Origin: Solirubrobacterales bacterium
Lineage (GTDB): Bacteria; Actinomycetota; Thermoleophilia; Solirubrobacterales; 70-9
Assembly: GCA_030152505.1 (NCBI GenBank)
Contig: JASLJO010000232.1
Coordinates: 1-15,975 of the forward strand
DNA length: 15,975 nucleotides
Reading direction: 5' to 3'
Part shown: piece by piece, positions 1 to 7,175 of the stretch
Layout of the letters: each line of letters starts with the position of its first letter
Numbering within the stretch: the first letter of the stretch is position 1
Made by a program: the position numbers and the translations under genes
The notes under the pieces: generated by a model
Databases searched by the model: none
Told to the model about the DNA's origin: nothing
The model's input: only the letters and a program-made list of their open reading frames with translations

Positions 1-13
1 ATCGCGCAGCACT

Positions 14-1255
14 CTATAGAAGCCCGACGCCCGGCCGAGGCCGGGCGTCGCCGTCTGCAGCGGCCAGTGCAGCCACCCCTCCCCCGGTCGCCTTGGCCGT
101 GTACATCGCCCGGTCGGCGGCGGCGAGCAGGTCCTCGGCCGGCGGCCTGCCGTACTCGTCGAAGAGCGCGATGCCGATGCTGACCGAGAGTGGCTGCGGC
201 CGCCCGTCGCCCAGCACGGGCTCGGCCGCCGCCACCGCATCGACCAGGCGCTCGGCGACGACCTGTGCGCCGATATCGTCGACCTCCGGCAGCAGCACCC
301 CGAACTCGTCGCCGCCGAGCCGGGCGGCGACACCGCGCCCGATCGTGTCGGTCCCTCTCAGGTTGTCTCGCAGGGCGTCGGCGACGACGCGGAGCGCCGC
401 GTCGCCGGCGGCATGACCGAGCTCATCGTTGATCTGCTTGAAGCGGTCGAGATCGGCGAGGAGCAACGCCCCGCCATTCCCGTAGCGCCGCGTGTGCGCC
501 AGCTGCCGCTCGACCTCCTGCTCGAAACGATGGCGGTTGAAGAGGCCGGTGAGCGAGTCGTGCTGCGAGAGGCGCTCGAGCTCGTCCTCTAGTTCCTTGC
601 GGTCGGTGACGTCGCGCGCGACGGCGTAGATCAGCTCCTCGTCCGGTAGGGGCGTCGAGCACCACTCCAGCCAGTGGACCTTCCCCGCCTTGTCGAAGTA
701 GCGGTTCCGGAACTGCAGTGTGCCGTCCCCCGCACCGATCGCCGCGGCCTCCTCTTCGGTGCGCTCGCGGTCGTCGGGATGGATGAACTCGACGAAGGGA
801 CGCGCGAGCAGCTCCTCCTCGCGGTAGCCGAGGATGCGTTCGAAGGCCGGGTTGATCCGCTTGAAGCGACCGTCGAAGCCGGCGATGCAGACCATGTCCA
901 GAGAGAGCTCGAAGTGGCGGGCGCTCTCCATCTCCAGCGTCCGCAGCGTCGTGGCAAAGCGCCCGGTGAGGCCGCCGACGAAGAGGTAGACGACGGCGCG
1001 GTTGACGTAGCCGATCGCCGTGACCGGCTGGTCCAACATCAGGGTGCCGGCCGAGGACAGCACGAAGGCAAGGCCGCCGGCCAGCAGGCCCGCCCGGGTG
1101 CCGGCCGAGATCGCCACCAACACGACCGGGATGACGTAGAGGAAGCTGATCGCATCGCCGAGCGTGCCGACCGTCGCCCGCGCGGCAAAGATCGCCGCGA
1201 AGAGGAGGGCCGCGGCGGTGATGCCGGTCGAGCGACGCTCTGTCAGGAGGCCCAT
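14..1255 (-). CDS. Membrane-anchored PAS-GGDEF diguanylate cyclase
   Basis: Predicted to make cyclic di-GMP from two GTP at the inner face of the membrane. With the ATG at 1255 the protein is 413 residues. Residues about 12-100 hold roughly three to four hydrophobic segments. A PAS domain follows (about 113-220, with FIHPDDRER and the closing ARDVTDRKELEDEL linker), then a GGDEF domain (about 231-390) opening with HDSLTGLFNR. The active-site loop is RLGGDEF at about 312-318, so the catalytic signature is intact. An RGTD sequence resembling the inhibitory RxxD site lies upstream of GGDEF but about five residues further away than usual. No EAL or HD-GYP domain is present. A TTG four codons upstream (1267) is an alternative start. 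I prefer the ATG, which has a -10-like hexamer ten bases before it and no clear ribosome binding site. It lies 56-68 bases downstream of tig on the same strand. Confidence 0.9.
   Translation of the reverse strand: MGLLTERRSTGITAAALLFAAIFAARATVGTLGDAISFLYVIPVVLVAISAGTRAGLLAGGLAFVLSSAGTLMLDQPVTAIGYVNRAVVYLFVGGLTGRFATTLRTLEMESARHFELSLDMVCIAGFDGRFKRINPAFERILGYREEELLARPFVEFIHPDDRERTEEEAAAIGAGDGTLQFRNRYFDKAGKVHWLEWCSTPLPDEELIYAVARDVTDRKELEDELERLSQHDSLTGLFNRHRFEQEVERQLAHTRRYGNGGALLLADLDRFKQINDELGHAAGDAALRVVADALRDNLRGTDTIGRGVAARLGGDEFGVLLPEVDDIGAQVVAERLVDAVAAAEPVLGDGRPQPLSVSIGIALFDEYGRPPAEDLLAAADRAMYTAKATGGGVAALAAADGDARPRPGVGLL
25..50. repeat. Perfect GC-rich inverted repeat at the 3' end of the diguanylate cyclase gene
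   Basis: Bases 25-36 and 39-50 are perfect reverse complements (arm CGACGCCCGGCC). They form a stem of 11-12 pairs with a 2-4 base loop. The element lies inside the last ten or so codons of the cyclase, ending 8 bases before its stop codon. On the minus strand no T-run follows, so it is terminator-like in stem strength only. It could stabilise or end the minus-strand transcript. Confidence 0.6.
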
Positions 1256-1265
1256 GGTGCTACCC

Positions 1266-1293
1266 AATATCGGCTAGATGCTGCCTCGCGCAA
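1266..1293 (-). promoter_or_regulatory. Possible promoter of the diguanylate cyclase gene
   Basis: On the minus strand TTGCGC (1288-1293) and GATATT (1266-1271) are separated by 16 bases and resemble -35 and -10 elements. Transcription would begin about three bases before the ATG at 1255, giving a nearly leaderless mRNA. This would let the gene be expressed apart from tig. Both boxes deviate from consensus. Confidence 0.3.
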
Positions 1294-1323
1294 GCCGTGC
1301 AAGCGATTATTCGAGCTGGCCGC

Positions 1324-2712
1324 TCAGTCGTCGCCGGGAGTCCAGAGCGCGCCCTTGTCCTCCTCGCGCGCCTCCTTCTCCGGGGTCCAGATCTCCTCGC
1401 GCGCCTCGGCCTGCTCCTTGGGAATCGGCACGGCCGACTCGGCGACAAGATCGATCGCCTTGCGGAAACGGATGTCGTCGCGGATCATCCCGTCGCGGCC
1501 ACTCTCTCGCAGCCGCTTCAAGAGCTTCTCGGGGGTCGTGTTCTCGTGTTCGGCCGAGTGCTCCAGGGCCTCGACCATCTCCTCCTCGGAGACCTCGATT
1601 CCCTCGGCGTCGGCGATCGCCGCCACCACCGCCTCGCGCTTCAGGTCGGCCTCGGCCTCTGGCTTCGACTCCTCGATCATCTGCTCGCGCGTCTTGCCCT
1701 GCATCTGCAGGAAGGCGTCGGGGCTCATGCCGCGCCCGGCGAGCTGGCGCTCGATCCGCTCCCAGCGCTCGGTCGCACGTGCGGTGGTGAGCTCGTCCGG
1801 GAGGTCGAGCTCGGCCTCGGTCACCGCGGCATCGACCGCGGCGATGCGGAAGTCCTGCTCGGCCCGCTCGCCGAGCGCCTCGGCGAGCCGCTCGGCGATG
1901 TCCGCGCGCAGCTCCGCCAGCGTGTCGAACTCTGAGGCCTCGGCGGCGAAGCCGTCGTCGAGCCCCGGAAGCACCTTTTCCCGGACCTCCTTCACCTCGA
2001 CCGTGAAGACGGCGTCCTTGCCGGCGACCTGCTCAGACTGGTAGTCCTCGGGAAAGGTGACCGCGACCTCGCGCGTCTCCCCCCCTTTCGCCCCGGCGAG
2101 CTGCTCCTCGAAACCCTCGATCATCTGACCGCCGCCGAGCTCGAGCAGGAAATCGGTCGCCTTACCGCCCTCGAAGGCCCGGCCGTCCAGCAGGCCCTCG
2201 AAGTCGAGCAGCAACATGTCGCCGTCGGCGGCGGCGCGCTCAACCGGCTCCAGCTTGGCGAAGCCCTCGCGGATCCGTTCGATCTCACGGTCGACCATCT
2301 CCGCCGGTGCCTTGGTCTCGGTCTTACCGACCTCGAGTCCCCTGTACTCGCCCAGCTCGGCCGCCGGCCGCACGCCGATCTCGAACTTGAATACGAACGG
2401 CTCTCCCTGCGCCTTCGGAGTCGAGACGACGTCGACGCTGGGACCGCCGACCGAGGCGATGCCCGAGTCGAGCAGAGCGCGTTCGTACCACTCGGGCAGC
2501 GCCTCGTGGATCGCCTCCTCGAGCACCGTGGCGAAGCCGAGCCGCTGGATCACCAGCGCGGGCGGCGCCTTCCCCTTGCGGAAGCCGGCCATGCGCGTCT
2601 CCCCGGCCAGCGAGCCGGCGGCGCGCTCGACCGCGCGCTCGACGTCCGCCGCCGGGACCTCGACCTCGACGCTGACGCGCGAGCCCGGCAACTCTGAGAC
2701 TTTTGGCTGCAT
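1324..2712 (-). CDS. tig: Trigger factor (ribosome-associated chaperone/prolyl isomerase)
   Basis: Cytosolic chaperone that docks at the ribosomal exit tunnel and shields nascent chains. The 462-residue length is within the family's normal range. The N-terminal ribosome-binding domain carries the signature GFRKGKAP at residues 43-50. The FKBP-type prolyl isomerase domain spans about 161-242 (DGDMLLLDFEG, GGGQMIEGFEEQLAG, VTFPEDY). The helical C-terminal arms follow and end in an acidic, Trp-containing tail. The ATG at 2712 has no Shine-Dalgarno sequence, but TAGGGT sits ten bases upstream, consistent with a leaderless message. In many bacteria tig precedes clpP-clpX. Here the next gene on the strand is a diguanylate cyclase and no clp gene is visible. 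Confidence 0.96.
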   Translation of the reverse strand: MQPKVSELPGSRVSVEVEVPAADVERAVERAAGSLAGETRMAGFRKGKAPPALVIQRLGFATVLEEAIHEALPEWYERALLDSGIASVGGPSVDVVSTPKAQGEPFVFKFEIGVRPAAELGEYRGLEVGKTETKAPAEMVDREIERIREGFAKLEPVERAAADGDMLLLDFEGLLDGRAFEGGKATDFLLELGGGQMIEGFEEQLAGAKGGETREVAVTFPEDYQSEQVAGKDAVFTVEVKEVREKVLPGLDDGFAAEASEFDTLAELRADIAERLAEALGERAEQDFRIAAVDAAVTEAELDLPDELTTARATERWERIERQLAGRGMSPDAFLQMQGKTREQMIEESKPEAEADLKREAVVAAIADAEGIEVSEEEMVEALEHSAEHENTTPEKLLKRLRESGRDGMIRDDIRFRKAIDLVAESAVPIPKEQAEAREEIWTPEKEAREEDKGALWTPGDD

Positions 2713-2722
2713 CGAGCGGAGG

Positions 2723-2728
2723 ACCCTA
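2723..2728 (-). promoter_or_regulatory. Possible -10 hexamer of tig
   Basis: TAGGGT on the minus strand fits TANNNT and ends ten bases before the tig ATG. That places transcription start about three or four bases before the start codon. No convincing -35 element stands at the right distance, so support is moderate. The rest of the 116-base gap between tig and the CtaG gene (2713-2828) shows no other recognisable feature. Confidence 0.3.
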
Positions 2729-2828
2729 TCGGGCGCGACGCAGCAATCCCCGGCGGACCGCGACGGCGAAGTCGATGGCGAAGGCGAGGCCGCGACCCAG
2801 GGGGCCGGTCACGAACCATGCGCGAGCC

Positions 2829-3728
2829 CTATTCATCGCGCCCGGCGGAGGTCAACCGCTCTTCCAGCAGCGCACCGTGCCCGGCGGCCACCGCCCGTTG
2901 CGCACGGCGCTCGTCGAGCTCCACCCCGCGCTCACGCGCCAGGTCGAGCAGATCCTGCTTTTCGGTCCCTTCGCGGGCGACCTCGAAGAAGACCCAGGCG
3001 AGCACACCGAGCGCGAGGAACGTCCCCTCGACCATCATGATCACGCCGGCCGTGCTCTGGTCGGCCAGCGCCGAGATCCCCCAGTGGCGCTCTCCCGGCG
3101 CGTAGATCGGGTAGAGCACCGAACCCGACCACATCAGGACGTTGCCGAGGATCGCGCCGCTGAAGCGGACCCCGATGACGTAGGCGACCTTCCAACCGGC
3201 GCCGAACCATTCCGGCTTGGGCAACGGGCCGAAGACCGGCATCCACATCAGGCAACCGAAGAAGAGGAAGGTCGCGTGCTCGAGCGCGTGGATCGGCGCC
3301 GTGCCGTAGGCGGCGTCGTAGATCCCCGGAATGTGCCAGAGGTAGAAGTTGATCGTCCAGAGCGGGAAGGCGAGGAGCGGGTGGGCGAGGACCTGCAGGC
3401 GGTTGAAGAGGGGGATCGCCAGGATCGGCTGCAGGAGCGATTTGGTCAGGCCGAGGACGATCAGGAGCGTGGCGACGTCGCCGATCAACAGGTGCTCGAC
3501 CATGTGCGCGATCACCAGCTCCTCGGCGATGTGGCCGATCGGGCTGAAGAGGGCGATCGAGATCGTCAACAGGCCGGAGCCAAAGCAGATCTGGCGCCAG
3601 AGCGGCACCCCGCGGCCGTCCCAGGAGAGAACGAGGACGCGGTGCCAGTAGAGAACGCCGGCAATCGTGATCGGGATCACCTCGATCGGCGCGAAGGCGC
3701 CGGCCACGTGCGCGAAAAGCAGGCTCAC
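2829..3728 (-). CDS. ctaG: CtaG-like cytochrome c oxidase assembly protein (caa3_CtaG family)
   Basis: Integral membrane protein of the caa3-type CtaG family, implicated in assembly (probably copper delivery) of the respiratory terminal oxidase. With the GTG start at 3728 it is 299 residues with about seven hydrophobic segments. Family-like motifs are AHMVEHLLIGD (74-84), NFYLWHIPGIYD (127-138), LEHATFLFFGCLMW (149-162) and DQSTAGVIMMVEG (223-235). The histidines are candidate metal ligands by inference. A charged tail of about 45 residues follows the last membrane segment. The frame stays open to 3863, but those extra 45 residues are Arg/Ser-rich, non-membrane and overlap the divergent GH15 gene, so I reject that start. 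No ribosome binding site is visible. Oxidase subunit genes are not in the window. Confidence 0.82.
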   Translation of the reverse strand: MSLLFAHVAGAFAPIEVIPITIAGVLYWHRVLVLSWDGRGVPLWRQICFGSGLLTISIALFSPIGHIAEELVIAHMVEHLLIGDVATLLIVLGLTKSLLQPILAIPLFNRLQVLAHPLLAFPLWTINFYLWHIPGIYDAAYGTAPIHALEHATFLFFGCLMWMPVFGPLPKPEWFGAGWKVAYVIGVRFSGAILGNVLMWSGSVLYPIYAPGERHWGISALADQSTAGVIMMVEGTFLALGVLAWVFFEVAREGTEKQDLLDLARERGVELDERRAQRAVAAGHGALLEERLTSAGRDE

Positions 3729-3733
3729 AGTGG

Positions 3734-3739
3734 TAGCTT
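3734..3739 (+). promoter_or_regulatory. Possible -10 hexamer of the GH15 gene
   Basis: TAGCTT fits TANNNT and ends nine bases before the GTG at 3749, again suggesting a leaderless transcript. It lies in the 20-base gap between two divergent start codons. Its -35 region would have to fall inside the 5' end of the CtaG gene. Confidence 0.3.
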
Positions 3740-3748
3740 GGCATCTAC

Positions 3749-5641
3749 GTGAGCGCCGGTCCGAACCGCTTCCCTCCGATCGGCAGCTACGGCTTCCTCT
3801 CCGACTGTCACACCAGCGCCCTGGTTTCCTACGACGGCTTGGTCGAGTGGCTCTGCCTGCCACGCTTCGACTCGGCCAGCGCCTTCGCTGCGCTGCTCGA
3901 CCGCGGTGCCGGCCACTTCAAGCTGAAGCCGCGCGGCGTGATCGTGCCGATCAGCCGCCGCTACGAGCCCGGCACGCTGGTGATCGAAACGACCTGGGTG
4001 ACCGACACCGGCTGGGTCATCGTCCACGACGCGCTGACGATCGGCGACTGGGTCGAGCAGGAAGGGCCGGGCTCGCGGCCGCGCACCGAGCACGAGTCCG
4101 ACCACTCGCTGCTGCGCACGATGACCTGCGTCGACGGCGAGGTCGAGATGGAGATGGAGTGCGTGCCGCGCTTCGCCTACGGCGCCGAGGCCGCGGCCTG
4201 GAGCGGCGGAGAGCTGGGCGAAGCCACCGCATCCGGCGACGGAATGGAGCTGCAGCTGACCAGCGACATGGAGCTGACGGTCGAGGGCGACACGGCCCGC
4301 GGCACGGTCAGGCTGCGCGAGGACGAGACCAGCTTCTGCGCCCTCACCTGGGGAGAGAACGACCTCGGCGGCCCGCGCAGCGCGCCCGAGGCGCTGGAGC
4401 GGCTCGACTCGACCGAAGACTTCTGGCGCAAGTGGCTGCGCGACGGCGACTTCCCCGACCATCCCTGGCGCATCCACCTGCAGCGCTCGGCGCTGGTGCT
4501 GAAGGGCCTCACCTACGCGCCGACCGGAGCGATCCTCGCCGCGCCGACCACCTCGCTGCCCGAGACGCCCGGCGGCGAACGCAACTGGGACTACCGCTTC
4601 AGCTGGATCCGCGACTCGACCTTCAGCCTCTGGGCGCTGCACACGCTCGGCTTCGACCAGGAGGCGCGCGACTTCATGCGCTTCATCCTCGGCATCTGCC
4701 GTAAGGACCCGCAACTGCAGATCATGTATGGGATCGGCGGCGAGAAGGAGCTGACCGAGAGCACCCTCGACCACCTCGACGGCTACGGCGGCGCGCGCCC
4801 GGTGCGGATCGGCAACGGCGCCTTCGACCAGCGCCAGAACGACGTCTGGGGCGCGCTGCTCGACTCGATCTACCTGCACGAAAAAGCCCTCCGCGGCTCG
4901 GCGGCCCCCTCTGATCGGGCGCTGATCCGCCAGCAGGTCGAAGCGGCGATCGAAGCCTGGCACCACCCGGACCAGGGAATCTGGGAGTCGCGCGGCGAGC
5001 CACAGCATTACGTCTCCTCGAAGCTGATGATCTGGGTCGCGGTCGACCGCGGCGCTCGCCTCGCCCGCTGGGCCGGGTTCGACGACCTGGCCGGGGAATG
5101 GGACGAGACAGCCGACGAGATCCGCGCGGAGATCCTCGACAAAGGAGTCCGCGATGGCGTCTTCCGCCAGCACTACGACACCGACGCGCTCGACGCCTCC
5201 ACTCTGCTGATCCCGCTGCTGCGCTTCCTCCCCCCCGACGATCCTCGTGTGTGCGCCACCGTCGACGCGATCGACGAGCAGCTCACCCAGCACGGCCTCG
5301 TCCTCCGCTACAGGGTCGAGGAGACCGACGACGGGCTCAGCGGCGAGGAGGGCACCTTCCTGATCTGCTCCTTCTGGCTGGTCTCGGCGCTCTCGGAGAT
5401 CGGCGAGCCGCGAAGGGCCCGGGCGCTATGCGAGCGGCTGCTCGAGGCGGCCGGCTGGCTCGACCTGTACGCGGAGGAGCTCGATGCGCCGAGCGGCCGC
5501 CACCTGGGCAACTTCCCCCAGGCCTTCACCCACCTGGCGCTGATCAACGCGGTCTCCCACGTGATCGCCGACGAGCAGCGCGCCGACGGCGGCCCGACCG
5601 CCGTCTTCAGCGAGATGGGCGGGGTGCGCGAGGGGGTCTGA
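3749..5641 (+). CDS. GH15-family glucoamylase/trehalase-type glycoside hydrolase
   Basis: Predicted cytosolic inverting alpha-glucosidase of family GH15; no signal peptide is seen. The 630-residue protein has an N-terminal beta-sandwich-type region (about 1-235) opening with NRFPPIGSYGFLSDCHT. The (alpha/alpha)6 catalytic domain follows. It contains NWDYRFSWIRDS (279-290), GIWESRGEPQHYVSSK (410-425) with Glu413 as likely general acid, EEGTFLICSFW (533-543) with Glu534 as likely general base, and GNFPQAFTH (587-595). The opening sequence resembles the GH15 trehalases known from mycobacteria, so trehalose hydrolysis is as likely as glucoamylase action on maltooligosaccharides. Sequence alone does not decide. 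The GTG at 3749 is chosen because SAGPNRFPPIGSYG begins the conserved region and an upstream -10-like box fits. A winged-helix gene follows after 71 bases. Confidence 0.9.
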   Translation: MSAGPNRFPPIGSYGFLSDCHTSALVSYDGLVEWLCLPRFDSASAFAALLDRGAGHFKLKPRGVIVPISRRYEPGTLVIETTWVTDTGWVIVHDALTIGDWVEQEGPGSRPRTEHESDHSLLRTMTCVDGEVEMEMECVPRFAYGAEAAAWSGGELGEATASGDGMELQLTSDMELTVEGDTARGTVRLREDETSFCALTWGENDLGGPRSAPEALERLDSTEDFWRKWLRDGDFPDHPWRIHLQRSALVLKGLTYAPTGAILAAPTTSLPETPGGERNWDYRFSWIRDSTFSLWALHTLGFDQEARDFMRFILGICRKDPQLQIMYGIGGEKELTESTLDHLDGYGGARPVRIGNGAFDQRQNDVWGALLDSIYLHEKALRGSAAPSDRALIRQQVEAAIEAWHHPDQGIWESRGEPQHYVSSKLMIWVAVDRGARLARWAGFDDLAGEWDETADEIRAEILDKGVRDGVFRQHYDTDALDASTLLIPLLRFLPPDDPRVCATVDAIDEQLTQHGLVLRYRVEETDDGLSGEEGTFLICSFWLVSALSEIGEPRRARALCERLLEAAGWLDLYAEELDAPSGRHLGNFPQAFTHLALINAVSHVIADEQRADGGPTAVFSEMGGVREGV

Positions 5642-5674
5642 GCCGTGGGATTCGCTGCTCAGACCAATGACTTA

Positions 5675-5704
5675 CAGACAAAATAATTACCTTCGCTCTA
5701 TATT
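5675..5704 (+). promoter_or_regulatory. Probable promoter of the small winged-helix gene
   Basis: CAGACA (5675-5680) and TATATT (5699-5704), 18 bases apart, resemble -35 and -10 elements. They stand in a conspicuously AT-rich patch (5665-5704) of an otherwise GC-rich window. TATATT ends eight bases before the ATG at 5713, so transcription would start almost at the start codon. No hairpin terminator for the preceding GH15 gene is evident in this 71-base gap. Confidence 0.5.
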
Positions 5705-5712
5705 GCCCGGGG

Positions 5713-6024
5713 ATGGCAGGGCCCAGAGATGGCGGGGAGAGCCGAGGCAAGGAGGCACGCTACCGGCGCGCGGCGCTGCACCAACCGCTGCGCCGGCGGA
5801 TCGCGCGGCGCCTCGCCGAGGGTGAGGAGGCGTGCGCCGACGAGCTCGCCTCCGAGCTCGGGGCGCCGCGCGGCAGGGTCGCCTACCACCTGAGCGTGCT
5901 GCTCTCGCGGCGCGTGCTGCAGGTGGTGCCGAGGCGCAACCCGGCTCCTCCCCGCTATCGCTGGGGGCCCGACGCGCAGTGGGCGCGTGACGTGCTCGCC
6001 GAGGAAGAGAGAAAAGAACCGTAG
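5713..6024 (+). CDS. Small ArsR-like winged-helix DNA-binding protein
   Basis: 103-residue basic protein, probably a transcription regulator. Residues about 20-72 form a winged-helix core: QPLRRRIARRLAEGEEA, then the helix-turn-helix CADELASELGAPRGRVAYHL (41-60). The AYHLSVL segment is the usual recognition-helix end of ArsR-type repressors. The wing is LQVVPRRNPAPPRYRW. No cysteine pair for metal sensing is seen, and there is only one Cys, at 41. The start is supported by the TATATT box just upstream; there is no ribosome binding site at normal spacing. It lies between the GH15 gene and a second small winged-helix gene, with a 53-base gap to the latter. Its target is unknown, and self-regulation or control of neighbours is only a guess. 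Confidence 0.72.
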   Translation: MAGPRDGGESRGKEARYRRAALHQPLRRRIARRLAEGEEACADELASELGAPRGRVAYHLSVLLSRRVLQVVPRRNPAPPRYRWGPDAQWARDVLAEEERKEP

Positions 6025-6077
6025 TCCGAGCCAAGGGGGGAGAGTTTTGCCTTCTGTGCCCTTAGATAGGTCCAGCG

Positions 6078-6347
6078 ATGGATGAGATGACAGAGAACCG
6101 AGACCCCGCGAGGGAGGACACGGCGATCGAGGCGGCCGTGCTGCAGCAGCTGTTGGCACTGCACCCGGTGCAGCTGACACGCGCCGAGACCGTGCGGGAG
6201 ATCGCCGGCGAGACGACCGACTTCGCCCAGACCGACCCGATCGAACGCGCCATCGACCAACTCTCGATCGCTGGACTGGTGCACGTCAACGGGGACATCG
6301 TCCTACCCAGCCGGGCCGCACTGCGCTTCTACGAGCTGCTGGAGTGA
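6078..6347 (+). CDS. Small winged-helix-like protein of unknown role
   Basis: 89-residue acidic protein. Residues 15-88 read as a compact winged-helix-like fold: helix AIEAAVLQQLLALHPVQLT, then RAETVREIAGETTDFAQTDP, helix IERAIDQLSIAGLVHVNGD, and a short strand leading into VLPSRAALRFYELLE. The pattern resembles small proteins I associate with Solirubrobacterales-type actinobacteria, but I cannot name a function. It may be a partner or modulator rather than a DNA binder, given its acidity. The ATG at 6078 has a weak -10-like TTAGAT (6062-6067) ten bases upstream and only a weak AGG. ATG 6087 is an alternative. Its last 19 bases overlap the convergent hydrolase gene. Confidence 0.68.
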   Translation: MDEMTENRDPAREDTAIEAAVLQQLLALHPVQLTRAETVREIAGETTDFAQTDPIERAIDQLSIAGLVHVNGDIVLPSRAALRFYELLE

Positions 6348-7150
6348 GCGGCGCCCCCGACGGCCGGTCGGTCGTCGGGATCGAGGAAGCGCTCGACGGC
6401 GCCCAGCGTCTCGACCGGCGACTCCCAGAGGAGGTTGTGTCCGTTCGGTACATCGACTCTGGTCAGCAGCTCGCCGAGCTCCTCCTTGTAACGACGGTGA
6501 TGGCCGCTGCCGTCGAAGAGCGGCCTCTCGGCGGCGACGATCAGGGTCGGAACCCGGGCAATCGGCGGCGGCGGCAGGGTCATCTCGCTCCAGGCGACGA
6601 CCACGGTGCTCGGACAGAAGCTGAAGCGAAACCGCCCGTCCGCCCCTTTGCGGACGTCATCCTCGACGAAGGCCGCGACGACATCGCGCGGCGAGGCGAC
6701 GATCGCGTCGTTTGACATCAGAGCGTTGACCGCCCCGTCGACCGTGGCAAAGCTCCAGTCGAGGCGTTCGAGCTCGGCACTGCGCAGGGCTCGCTCGGGG
6801 GGCACCGTCACGGCCGGGTCGAGCAGAGCCAGAGCCTGCGTACGATCGACCGACCGCGCTGCCAGAGTGGCCGCCAACAGACCGCCGAAGCTGTGACCGA
6901 CCCAGCTGACCCGCTCGACGCCGAGCGAGTCGACCGTCTGTTCGATGTCGTCGACGTGGGCGTCGACGTTCCACGGCGGCTCTTTGCCTGACGCGCCGTG
7001 GCCTCGCAGGTCGACCGAGACCACGGAGTGACCGCTCTGTGCCAATCGCGCGCCCAAGTCCCCGAAGATGGCGCCGTGCTGGGCAACGCCGTGGATGCAG
7101 ACGACCGCGCTCGCATCGCTCGGCCCCCAGCGGTGGGTGTGCAGCTTCAT
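6329..7150 (-). CDS. Alpha/beta hydrolase, last gene of the PKS operon
   Basis: 273-residue soluble alpha/beta-hydrolase-fold enzyme. Oxyanion-hole region IHGVAQHG (19-26), DLRGHGASG (47-55), nucleophile elbow GHSFGG (85-90, Ser87) and C-terminal PNGHNLLWE (235-243, His238) are all present, so the enzyme looks active. The acid is probably Glu208 or Asp213. The fold fits an esterase, lactonase or serine peroxidase-like enzyme; a nucleophilic Ser argues against epoxide hydrolase or dehalogenase, which use Asp. An editing type II thioesterase is possible but less likely by motif style. The ATG at 7150 is chosen for the strong GGGAGGAG just upstream. A longer frame to 7267 adds 39 Arg/Ser-rich residues and would overlap the methyltransferase. 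It lies 25 bases after the methyltransferase stop. Its substrate is probably the PKS product, by context only. Confidence 0.87.
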   Translation of the reverse strand: MKLHTHRWGPSDASAVVCIHGVAQHGAIFGDLGARLAQSGHSVVSVDLRGHGASGKEPPWNVDAHVDDIEQTVDSLGVERVSWVGHSFGGLLAATLAARSVDRTQALALLDPAVTVPPERALRSAELERLDWSFATVDGAVNALMSNDAIVASPRDVVAAFVEDDVRKGADGRFRFSFCPSTVVVAWSEMTLPPPPIARVPTLIVAAERPLFDGSGHHRRYKEELGELLTRVDVPNGHNLLWESPVETLGAVERFLDPDDRPAVGGAAHSSSS

Positions 7151-7154
7151 CTCG

Positions 7155-7162
7155 CTCCTCCC
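7155..7162 (-). promoter_or_regulatory. Ribosome binding site of the hydrolase gene
   Basis: GGGAGGAG on the minus strand has its GGAGG core six bases before the ATG at 7150. This decides the start of the hydrolase in favour of 7150 over the longer frame and supports cotranscription with the methyltransferase. Confidence 0.75.
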
Positions 7163-7175
7163 TGGATGTCGGTCC

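Noticed and set aside
674..2044. 456-codon plus-strand open frame across the diguanylate cyclase and tig
   Set aside because: Antisense to two well-recognised genes, crosses the gap between them, and has low-complexity Ser/Arg/Ala composition.
3729..3863. N-terminal extension of the CtaG protein
   Set aside because: The 45 extra residues are Arg/Ser-rich without membrane character and overlap the divergent GH15 coding start. The GTG at 3728 directly precedes the first membrane segment.
3725..5293. 522-codon minus-strand open frame under the GH15 gene
   Set aside because: Antisense shadow of a gene with clear GH15 motifs; its sequence is repetitive Val/Ala/Gly/Arg/Asp.
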